Positions 7,309 through 13,373 of a stretch of DNA of 15,718 nt are shown here, one piece after another (position 1 is the stretch's first letter; each line of letters begins with the position of its first letter). The position numbers and the translations under genes were made by a program. Source of the stretch: Roseovarius sp. (lineage in GTDB: Bacteria; Pseudomonadota; Alphaproteobacteria; Rhodobacterales; Rhodobacteraceae); contig JALQUE010000033.1 in NCBI GenBank assembly GCA_023260815.1, positions 1 through 15,718 of the forward strand, read 5' to 3'. Under the pieces are notes generated by a model. The model was not told the origin of the DNA and did no database searches. It saw only the letters and a program-made list of their open reading frames with translations.

Positions 7309-7517
7309 CCGCGCTTGTCCGTTTCGGCTTGGAATCGGGCCAGGATGGCAGCTTGGTCGCGATTGTGGCGGCGGTTGGCCAGGCCCCAATAGGCTGGGTT
7401 CGACCAGTCCTGTTGCGCACTCCATGCGGCAAGGCGCAGGGGCGCACCGACGACCCTGTTGCGAGAGAGCCGGTATAAAAATCCGCCGAAGCGCGTCTTT
7501 TTAAGTCTCGTTAACAT
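7305..7517 (-). CDS. Small hypothetical protein (70 aa), coupled to glycosyltransferase
   Basis: 70 residues, ATG at 7517. Its TGA overlaps the next start as ATGA (7308-7305), the same coupling used throughout this locus, which is the main reason to accept it as real. It is the first gene of the - strand block and faces the divergent control region. The N-terminal 30 residues are very basic (MLTRLKKTRFGGFLYRLSRNR); the middle has an aromatic patch (WSAQQDWSNPAYWGL) and the end is a charged helix (NRRHNRDQAAILARF). There are no Cys residues, signal peptide or membrane helix. I do not recognise the family. It might be a partner or regulator of the glycosyltransferase, or a detached N-terminal segment of one. 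The ribosome binding site is weak. Confidence 0.6.
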   Translation of the reverse strand: MLTRLKKTRFGGFLYRLSRNRVVGAPLRLAAWSAQQDWSNPAYWGLANRRHNRDQAAILARFQAETDKRG

Positions 7518-7605
7518 ATTGTAGATGAAACCTGACTTACCCTTAGGTTGTTTAACGCGGCGGTCTCAGCTTGTAAATTGGCAAGGACGCACCGGGGTGG
7601 TGGTG
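7518..7605. promoter_or_regulatory. Divergent control region of blocks B and C
   Basis: 88 bases between the two divergent starts (7517 -, 7606 +), AT-richer than its surroundings. It holds an imperfect palindrome, AACCTGA (7529-7535) and TTAGGTT (7543-7549), 6 of 7 bases matching with a 7-base spacer, a possible operator. On the + strand, TTGTTT (7549-7554) and TGTAAA (7572-7577), 17 bases apart, are a weak candidate sigma-70-type promoter. No strong - strand promoter stands out. Both operons must start here or read through, so a promoter is expected; the exact boxes are guesses. Confidence 0.4.
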
Positions 7606-8811
7606 ATGATTTCAAATTCCTCGCATGTTTCACGTCAGGATACGGCCTGTCTGATCCTTGCAAGAGGCGGCTCAAAGGGCGTGCCGGGCAAGAATTTGCG
7701 CCGCATTGGCGATCTGTCTCTGGTGGCGCGCGCGGTGCGGGCGGCCCGTATGGCTGGGCAGGTCGGGGGTGTTTACGTCTCGACCGATGATGCCGGCATC
7801 GCGGCCGAGGGGCGGCTTCACGGGGCGCGGATCATCGACCGGCCCGCCGCGATCGCCGGTGATGCCGCCAGTTCCGAATCCGGCTGGCTGCATGCGTTGC
7901 CGTATCTGCGCCGCGATATGCCCGATCTGTCCCGGCTGGTGTTCCTGCAATGCACGTCGCCCTTCACCACGGGCGCCGAGATTGACGCCTGTCTGACCCT
8001 GATGCGGGACAAGGGTGCCGATTGCGCCCTGTCGGTGATTGCGGATCATTCGTTTCTGTGGTCGCAGGATGCGGATGGATGGGGGCAGGGCGTGAACCAT
8101 GACCATGCCAGCCCGCGCCAGCGGCGGCAGGATCTGCCGCCTGCGTTCCGCGAAAGCGGGGCGATCTATTGCGTGAACGCTGACGCGTTCGAGGCGGCGG
8201 GTCATCGTTTTTGCGGCACGGTGGCCTTGTGCCCCGTGGATCATCCCGCGATCGAGATCGACAGCGAACGCGATCTGCAGCTGTGCATCCACCTGGCGCT
8301 CCAGATGGGGGGCGTCGGGGTCGATCCCGCAAGATTGCGCGGGATTCGCGCCGTGGTGATGGATTTCGACGGGGTGCATACCGATAACCACGTTCATGTC
8401 GATGACATGGGCCGGGAAACGGTGCGGTGCTCGCGTGGGGACGGGTTGGGCCTTTCGATGATGCGTGCGGCAGGGCTTTGGCGCATGTTGATCCTGTCGA
8501 AAGAACGTAATCCCGTCGTTGCAAGGCGCGCCGAAAAGCTGGCTATCCCCGCGCTGCAAGGCGTCGATGACAAGGTCAGCACGCTTGACGCGTGGTTGGG
8601 CGTCGAAGGCCTGACGCGGCATGAGGTTCTGTATGTCGGCAATGATGTGAACGACAAACCCGTCATGCAGGTGTCGGGCCTCTCGGCCTGCCCCAGTGAC
8701 AGCCACCCCGACATCGTGGCGATTGCGGATTGGGTTCTTCCCTGTCCCGGTGGGGCTGGCGCCTTGCGCGTGATGGCCGATGCGCTGCTGGCAGAGGTGG
8801 GTCAGCGATGA
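7606..8811 (+). CDS. CMP-nonulosonate cytidylyltransferase fused to KdsC-like HAD domain
   Basis: 401 residues from ATG 7606, behind a GGGGTGG ribosome-binding-like run; an in-frame start at 7525 would add 27 residues of no family likeness across the control region. The N-terminal half (about 10-230) is an acylneuraminate cytidylyltransferase (NeuA/PseF/LegF): ARGGSKGVPGKN (19-30) binds CTP, followed by VSTDD, LQCTSPF, FRESGAIYCVN and EIDSERDL. The C-terminal half (about 245-395) is a C0-type HAD phosphatase like KdsC: DFDGVHTD (Asp253, Asp255), Ser298, Lys323 and GNDVND (345-350). The first Asp of the usual GDDxxD is Asn346. The first half activates a nonulosonate as its CMP ester. The second may remove a 9-phosphate, or only support oligomerisation as in animal CMP-sialate synthetase. 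The stop overlaps the next start. Which nonulosonate is used cannot be told. Confidence 0.9.
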   Translation: MISNSSHVSRQDTACLILARGGSKGVPGKNLRRIGDLSLVARAVRAARMAGQVGGVYVSTDDAGIAAEGRLHGARIIDRPAAIAGDAASSESGWLHALPYLRRDMPDLSRLVFLQCTSPFTTGAEIDACLTLMRDKGADCALSVIADHSFLWSQDADGWGQGVNHDHASPRQRRQDLPPAFRESGAIYCVNADAFEAAGHRFCGTVALCPVDHPAIEIDSERDLQLCIHLALQMGGVGVDPARLRGIRAVVMDFDGVHTDNHVHVDDMGRETVRCSRGDGLGLSMMRAAGLWRMLILSKERNPVVARRAEKLAIPALQGVDDKVSTLDAWLGVEGLTRHEVLYVGNDVNDKPVMQVSGLSACPSDSHPDIVAIADWVLPCPGGAGALRVMADALLAEVGQR

Positions 8812-9608
8812 CAGGCCGGACCGCCATTGTTGCCGGTAACGGCCCATCCATCGCCGGGATCGATGCGGGGCGCGTTCTGGTCAGCGACGCCATCCTGCGC
8901 ACCAATAATTTCTTTTTCGAGCCCATGCAGTATCTGGGCCGCCGCGTGGATCTTGCGGTCATGGCCGGTGATCCGCGGGTTGCGCCTTTTGTGTTCGCAA
9001 CCCTTTGGCAATGCCGGGCGGATTACGATCTGCAGGGCTGGACAAGTCATAATCCTTCGGTGATCCGGGCCGGAAAACGGAAATTTGCGTCACTCTATCG
9101 CCCGTCCGGATTTCGTGATCAGGCGATCGCGCGTGGGGTCAAGACGCTGATCGCGCAGCATGATCGCAAGCCTCTGACGGGCACCTATGCGGTTCTCATG
9201 GCGCATGGTCTGGGGTTCGACCGGATCATTTTGGCCGGGTTCGATATGTATGGTGGCTCCCGGCGCTATGCCTATCAGCCGGGGCCACGTTGCCGGGCGC
9301 TGCTGGGGCAGGATATGGGGCATCGCGGTCTGGATGGGAGGATCCACGATCCGGTTCTGGACCGCAGGATACTTCAATTGCTGCTGGACCGTGGCGATGT
9401 CGATCTGATGCGCGCAAGCAATGATACCGCGCTTGACGATCTTCTGCCGCTTGCGCCCATGCGCGTGGGACAGGCCGTGATTCCGACCCTGCGCCAGCCT
9501 CCGGTGGACTGGGTCGGGCGCAGTGGTCTTTATCATATCGACATGCTCAGGCTGATGCGCCATGTGCGCGGCTGGCAGCGCAGGTTCGGCCGGGGCACAC
9601 CGGCATGA
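8808..9608 (+). CDS. GT42-type sialyltransferase (CstI/CstII-like)
   Basis: 266 residues from ATG 8808, overlapping the upstream TGA (ATGA). It matches the Campylobacter CstII fold motif by motif: AIVAGNGPSI at 6-15 (Asn11 for CstII Asn9), RTNNFFFE at 31-38 (Asn33 for Asn31), the LTGTYAVLMAHGLGF helix (123-137), GFDMYGGSRRYAY at 144-156, and His180 in GRIHDP. Tyr148, Tyr154 and His180 keep the same spacings (6 and 26) as CstII Tyr156, Tyr162 and catalytic His188. CstII Arg129 is replaced by an Arg120-Lys121 pair. The family transfers a nonulosonate from its CMP donor to a glycan at the inner membrane. The preceding gene makes the CMP donor. The acceptor, linkage and exact nonulosonate (Neu5Ac, Kdn, Pse or Leg type) are unknown; residue equivalences are by eye. 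Confidence 0.88.
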   Translation: MTGRTAIVAGNGPSIAGIDAGRVLVSDAILRTNNFFFEPMQYLGRRVDLAVMAGDPRVAPFVFATLWQCRADYDLQGWTSHNPSVIRAGKRKFASLYRPSGFRDQAIARGVKTLIAQHDRKPLTGTYAVLMAHGLGFDRIILAGFDMYGGSRRYAYQPGPRCRALLGQDMGHRGLDGRIHDPVLDRRILQLLLDRGDVDLMRASNDTALDDLLPLAPMRVGQAVIPTLRQPPVDWVGRSGLYHIDMLRLMRHVRGWQRRFGRGTPA

Positions 9609-10693
9609 TCGCGCTGCGCAAAACTGTCGATGACCCCAGGCATTGGCTGGAAACCGAGGTGTATCCCCTGTGGTCCGGCGTGGCGATCGACCCTGCAACC
9701 GGCGTCAGCTGGGAGGCGTTGGATCACGCGGGGCGCCCGTTGCGCGATATCGACCGCCGGCTGCGGGTTCAGGCGCGGCAGGCCTATTGCTTTGCCACCA
9801 CCGGCCGCGCCGATCTGCTGGATTTGGGGGAACGCCAGTTCCGCTTTGCGATGGACAGCGGGTTTGATCCCCACACAGGAAATCTGGTGGCGGTGTTCGA
9901 CAGCCGGCTTGGCATCCTGTCCGCGCCGCATGATCTGTATGATCTGGCATTCATGCTGCTTGCGGCCTCGGCGTTGCTGGCGCAGGGGCGGCTGCGCGCC
10001 GATGATCTGCCCCGGCTCGAGGCGGGGTTGTCCCGGCTGAAGGCGCCGCGCGGCTGGTTCGAAAACGCGGCACATGCGCTACCGCGCCGTCAGAATCCGC
10101 ATATGCACCTTTTCGAGGCCGCAACCGAGATGTACCGCGTCACCGGTGCGCCCCGCCATCTTGCGATTGCCGATGAATGCCTCGGCCTGTTGCGGGATGT
10201 CTTTCTGCAGCCGGATGGCCGCCTTCTGGAATATCACAGGGCCGATCTGACCCCGGTGCCAGAGGCCCGGCAATCGGTTGAGCCGGGGCACATGGCGGAA
10301 TGGGTCTATCTTCTGGATCGGTATGAGAGGGTGACGGGGTGTGATTGCGGCATAGACCTCGGGGGGGTATTTGCGGCGGTTCAGGCGCGAAAACTGGCGT
10401 CGGGATTCCTGCCCGATAGCAGCCAGCCTGCTGTTCTGACCCGGCGGCTGTGGCCGCAGCTGGAATATCTGCGCGCGATCATGGTGATGTGCTGGCGCGG
10501 CCATGCGCTTGTCCCCCAAGACAGGCCCTCGGCGCTGATGGAGCGTATCCACCGCGACTATCTGACAGCCGATCTGCGTGGTGGCTGGTTCGATCAGCGT
10601 CACGAAACCGGCGCCATCTGCTCGGGTTTGATGCCTGCGTCGTCGCTTTATCATGTGCATTTGGCGATCCGGGCCTATTGCGATGGTGAATGA
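9605..10693 (+). CDS. AGE-family (N-acylglucosamine 2-epimerase / mannose isomerase) protein
   Basis: 362 residues from ATG 9605, overlapping the sialyltransferase stop (ATGA). It is an (alpha/alpha)6-barrel epimerase of the AGE superfamily: NPHMHLFEAATEMY around 164-177, EPGHMAEWVYLLDR at 226-239 with the likely catalytic His229, and LYHVHLAI near the C-terminus with the second His (His350). Length is slightly under the 390-420 of classical AGE enzymes. Members interconvert GlcNAc and ManNAc, or aldoses and ketoses such as mannose and fructose. In this operon an epimerase supplying ManNAc (for Neu5Ac) or mannose (for Kdn) is attractive. The bacterial subgroup with this NPHMHL motif also includes mannose isomerases and uncharacterised enzymes, so the substrate is open. 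Confidence 0.85.
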   Translation: MIALRKTVDDPRHWLETEVYPLWSGVAIDPATGVSWEALDHAGRPLRDIDRRLRVQARQAYCFATTGRADLLDLGERQFRFAMDSGFDPHTGNLVAVFDSRLGILSAPHDLYDLAFMLLAASALLAQGRLRADDLPRLEAGLSRLKAPRGWFENAAHALPRRQNPHMHLFEAATEMYRVTGAPRHLAIADECLGLLRDVFLQPDGRLLEYHRADLTPVPEARQSVEPGHMAEWVYLLDRYERVTGCDCGIDLGGVFAAVQARKLASGFLPDSSQPAVLTRRLWPQLEYLRAIMVMCWRGHALVPQDRPSALMERIHRDYLTADLRGGWFDQRHETGAICSGLMPASSLYHVHLAIRAYCDGE

Positions 10694-10725
10694 CAGGCTG
10701 CGTGACACGCGCCCGGGCGTTTCGC

Positions 10726-10755
10726 TTTACCCCGAGGGGCGGTCCTGTCTATAGC
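10726..10755 (+). promoter_or_regulatory. Candidate mtgA promoter
   Basis: TTTACC (10726-10731) and TATAGC (10750-10755) are 18 bases apart, each matching four of six consensus positions. The -10 box ends only 7 bases before the mtgA ATG, so a transcript from it would be nearly leaderless. Weak evidence; read-through from the glycan operon 69 bases upstream is possible. Confidence 0.3.
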
Positions 10756-10762
10756 TTTAGGG

Positions 10763-11485
10763 ATGGCAAAGAGCAGGTCGAAACAGACATCGCGCAAACC
10801 CGCGCCCGGCACCCGGCCGGTGCGATGGCTGCGGCGTTGGACCATCAGGTTCGGCCTGTTGGCGGTGCTGATCGTGCTGGGAACGGTGGCGGCCCACCGC
10901 GTGTTCGACCCGCCCCGCACCTTTTACATGGGGCAAGAAGCTCGGCGTCTTGGCGGGATCGACCACCTTTGGGTCCCGATCGAGGCTGTGGCGCCGGTCA
11001 TGGCCCGGTCGGTGGTTGCGGCTGAAGACGCCAATTACTGCCTGCATTGGGGCTTTGACATGCGGGCGATCCGGACCGCGATCAATGATGGCGGCGCACG
11101 CGGGGCATCCACCCTAAGCCAGCAGGTCGTCAAGAATGTCTATCTGTGGCATGGGCGAAGCTGGCCACGCAAGGCGCTGGAGGCGGCGATCACGCCCGTC
11201 GTCGAGATGCTTTGGCCCAAGCGTCGGATCATCGAAGTTTATCTCAATGTGGCCGAGTTCGACGAGGGTGTGTTCGGCGTCGCGGCGGCGGCACGGCATT
11301 ACTTTGGCGTGACCCCGGCCGAACTGACCCCGACTCAGGCTGCGCGGCTGGCCGCGGTCCTGCCCGACCCAAAGGGAAGATCGGCGGCGACCCCGGGGGA
11401 TTGGCTGCGCAAACGCTCTGCCGCGATCCTGGACGGGGCGGCGACAATCGACCGGGATGGGCGGGCGGCCTGTTTCGAGGATTGA
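10763..11485 (+). CDS. mtgA: Monofunctional peptidoglycan glycosyltransferase
   Basis: 240 residues, typical for MtgA. A basic N-terminus (1-28) is followed by one membrane helix (about 29-44, FGLLAVLIVLGTVAAH), so the catalytic domain faces the periplasm. The GT51 motifs are present in order: AAEDANYCLHWGFD with catalytic Glu88, GASTLSQQVVKN (114-125), WPRKALEAAI with the probable second Glu140, and RRIIEVYLNVAEF (154-166). It polymerises lipid II into glycan strands and has no transpeptidase domain, as expected for the monofunctional form. No earlier start is available in frame, and AGGG sits directly against the ATG. It lies 69 bases after the glycan operon and appears to be the first ordinary chromosomal gene beyond it. 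Confidence 0.95.
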   Translation: MAKSRSKQTSRKPAPGTRPVRWLRRWTIRFGLLAVLIVLGTVAAHRVFDPPRTFYMGQEARRLGGIDHLWVPIEAVAPVMARSVVAAEDANYCLHWGFDMRAIRTAINDGGARGASTLSQQVVKNVYLWHGRSWPRKALEAAITPVVEMLWPKRRIIEVYLNVAEFDEGVFGVAAAARHYFGVTPAELTPTQAARLAAVLPDPKGRSAATPGDWLRKRSAAILDGAATIDRDGRAACFED

Positions 11486-11546
11486 AAATCTGGCGCATTC
11501 ACGGCATGGAGGGATGACCTCCTGCCTGACAAGGTTTTATTTTGAC

Positions 11547-12212
11547 ATGGCCAAGCTTTATCACGTTCCCCTTTCCCCCTTTTCCCGCAAAGTCCGGCTG
11601 AGCCTGGCCGAAAAGAAGATCGAGTGTGAACTGATCGAAGAGCGCTATTGGGAGAAGGACCCGGATTTCCTGCGGCGCAACCCGGCCGGAAAGGTGCCCG
11701 TTCTCAAGATCGACGGCATGACAATGGCCGAAAGTGCGGCGATCTGTGAATATCTGGAAGACCGGTATCCCGATCCCTGCCTGATGCCGAAAAGCCCTGA
11801 AGCCCGCTACGAGGTGCGGCGGCTGATCAGCTGGTTCGACGACAAGTTTCATTCCGAGGTGACCTCGAAATTGGTGTATGAGCGGGTGAACAAGAAGGTG
11901 ATGGGTCTTGGCTTTCCGGACAGCACGAACGTGAAGGCAGGCGCCAAGGCGATCAAGTATCATCTGGATTACATGACGTGGTTGCTGGACCGGCGGCGCT
12001 GGCTGGCCGGGGACGCGATGACGTTAGCGGATTTTGCCGCCGCCGCACATTTCAGCGCGCTGGATTACATCAGCGATGTGGACTGGACCCGGAGCGACAC
12101 TGTCAAGGATTGGTATGCCAAGATCAAGTCACGCCCGGCGTTTCGCGGGATTCTGGCGGATCAGGTTCCCGGATTTCCCCCGCCGGCGCATTATGCCGAT
12201 CTTGATTTTTGA
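11547..12212 (+). CDS. Glutathione S-transferase family protein
   Basis: 222 residues from ATG 11547; earlier in-frame codons overlap mtgA and do not fit the family. The N-terminal thioredoxin-like domain begins KLYHVPLSPFSRKVRLSLAEK, with Ser10/Ser13 in the place of the usual catalytic Ser/Cys/Tyr. The GSH-binding cis-Pro loop is KVPVL (49-53) and the gamma-glutamyl contact is ES (62-63). The C-terminal helical domain includes WLAGDAMTLADFAAAAHFSALDY, the conserved Asp-containing N-capping motif. Cytosolic. It lies 61 bases after mtgA with a short GGAGG/CCTCC stem in between. The substrate is not predictable; detoxification or a stress role is only the usual family guess. Confidence 0.93.
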   Translation: MAKLYHVPLSPFSRKVRLSLAEKKIECELIEERYWEKDPDFLRRNPAGKVPVLKIDGMTMAESAAICEYLEDRYPDPCLMPKSPEARYEVRRLISWFDDKFHSEVTSKLVYERVNKKVMGLGFPDSTNVKAGAKAIKYHLDYMTWLLDRRRWLAGDAMTLADFAAAAHFSALDYISDVDWTRSDTVKDWYAKIKSRPAFRGILADQVPGFPPPAHYADLDF

Positions 12213-12275
12213 AAAAGGGGGCTTTGCCCCCCGGCCTGCGGCCTCCCCCCAGGATATTTTGGGCCAGAAGAAGCC
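12213..12275 (+). repeat. Rhodobacteraceae-style intergenic hairpin element
   Basis: The gap between the GST and queG starts with an A run and a GGGGGC-TTT-GCCCCC stem (12217-12231), then a GGCC-TGC-GGCC stem, a C6 run, and AGGATATTTTGGGCCAGAAGAAG close to the queG ATG. The layout (GC stem, GGATATTT, CCAGAAGAAG) resembles an element I associate with many intergenic gaps in Rhodobacteraceae genomes. The purine-rich GAAGAAG could double as the queG ribosome binding site. A genome-wide copy count would settle it. Confidence 0.55.
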
Positions 12276-13325
12276 ATGCCGGGCTTGAAAGACAGGCTGG
12301 TGGCGCGGGCCCTGGAGGAAGGGTTCGATCTGGCAAAGCTGTGCCGACCCTGGGATGTGGGGCATGTGCCCGACCGGTTGAGGGCGTTTCTGGACAAGGG
12401 CTATCACGGGCAGATGGGCTGGCTGGCCGAGCGCGCGGAGTGGCGCGGTGATCCGTCCGCCCTGTGGCCCGAGGCGCGCACGATCGTGATGCTGGGCGAA
12501 AGTTATACGCCCGAGGAGGATCCGCTGGCGAGTTTGACCGATGCAGAGGTTGGAACCGTCTCGGTTTATGCGCGAAACCGGGATTATCACGATCTGGTCA
12601 AGAAGCGGCTCAAGCGGTTGGCGCGTTGGCTGATCGATGAGGCTGGCGGCGAGGTCAAGGTTTTCGTGGATACCGCGCCCGTGCCGGAAAAGGCGCTTGG
12701 GCAGGCGGCGGGGCTGGGCTGGCAGGGCAAGCATACCAATCTTGTCAGCCGGGATCTGGGCAGCTGGTTCTTTATCGGCTCGATCTTCACCACACTCGAT
12801 ATCGAGCCTGATCCGGCGGAAATCGACCATTGCGGCTCGTGTCGGGCCTGTCTGGATATCTGTCCCACGGCTGCGTTTCCGGCGCCCTACCAGTTGGATG
12901 CACGGCGCTGCATTTCTTACCTCACGATCGAGCATAAGGGGCCGGTGGACCCCGAGCTGCGGGCGTTGATGGGCAATCGCATCTATGGGTGCGATGATTG
13001 TCTTGCGGTTTGTCCGTGGAACAAGTTTGCCCAACAGGCGCGCGAGGTCAGGTACCATGCGCGGGAGGATCTGAAGGCGCCGAAGCTGCAGGAGTTGGCG
13101 CAATTGGAGGATGCGGCGTTTCGCGCAAGGTTTTCCGGCAGTCCGATCAAACGGATCGGGCGCGACAGGTTCGTGCGCAATGTGCTGTATGCCATCGGCA
13201 ATTCCGGGATGCCTGCGTTGAGATCCGTGGCGCAGCGCCTGTGCGATGATGCTGACCCGACGGTTGCCGATGCAGCGCGTTGGGCGGTCATGCGACTGGA
13301 TCGTGACGCAAACGGGATGGAATGA
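12276..13325 (+). CDS. queG: Epoxyqueuosine reductase
   Basis: 349 residues. A cobalamin-dependent iron-sulfur enzyme that reduces epoxyqueuosine to queuosine in the wobble position of tRNAs with GUN anticodons. Visible features are FVDTAPVPEKALGQAAGLGW (130-149) with the conserved active-site Asp132; the first ferredoxin-like cluster Cys186, Cys189, Cys192 and Cys196 (CGSCRACLDICP); Cys212; and the second cluster Cys239, Cys242 and Cys246 (CDDCLAVCPWN). The C-terminal helices after about 275 (RDRFVRNVLYAIGNSG, then DADPTVADAARWAVMRL) look like the HEAT-type tRNA-binding tail. The length suits alphaproteobacterial members, a little shorter than E. coli's. Start ATG 12276 follows a GAAGAAG stretch. 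Cytosolic. Confidence 0.96.
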   Translation: MPGLKDRLVARALEEGFDLAKLCRPWDVGHVPDRLRAFLDKGYHGQMGWLAERAEWRGDPSALWPEARTIVMLGESYTPEEDPLASLTDAEVGTVSVYARNRDYHDLVKKRLKRLARWLIDEAGGEVKVFVDTAPVPEKALGQAAGLGWQGKHTNLVSRDLGSWFFIGSIFTTLDIEPDPAEIDHCGSCRACLDICPTAAFPAPYQLDARRCISYLTIEHKGPVDPELRALMGNRIYGCDDCLAVCPWNKFAQQAREVRYHAREDLKAPKLQELAQLEDAAFRARFSGSPIKRIGRDRFVRNVLYAIGNSGMPALRSVAQRLCDDADPTVADAARWAVMRLDRDANGME

Positions 13326-13373
13326 CCCGGAAAACCCGCTAAACCGGCAGCAGGCTGGCGAGGGAACAGGTGC

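Noticed and set aside
7309..7425. 39-residue N-terminal extension of the - strand glycosyltransferase
   Set aside because: Pro/Ser-rich, lies within the coupled 70-residue gene in another frame, and ATG 7308 forms an ATGA overlap.
7518..7523. TACAAT on the - strand as a -10 box
   Set aside because: It abuts the ATG at 7517, which would put the transcription start inside the coding sequence.
7525..7605. N-terminal extension of the cytidylyltransferase from 7525
   Set aside because: The added residues have no family likeness and cross the divergent control region; ATG 7606 has a better ribosome binding site and fits the family N-terminus.
7672..8847. 391-codon - strand frame
   Set aside because: Antisense shadow of the cytidylyltransferase-HAD gene; composition is His/Gln/Arg-rich without motifs.
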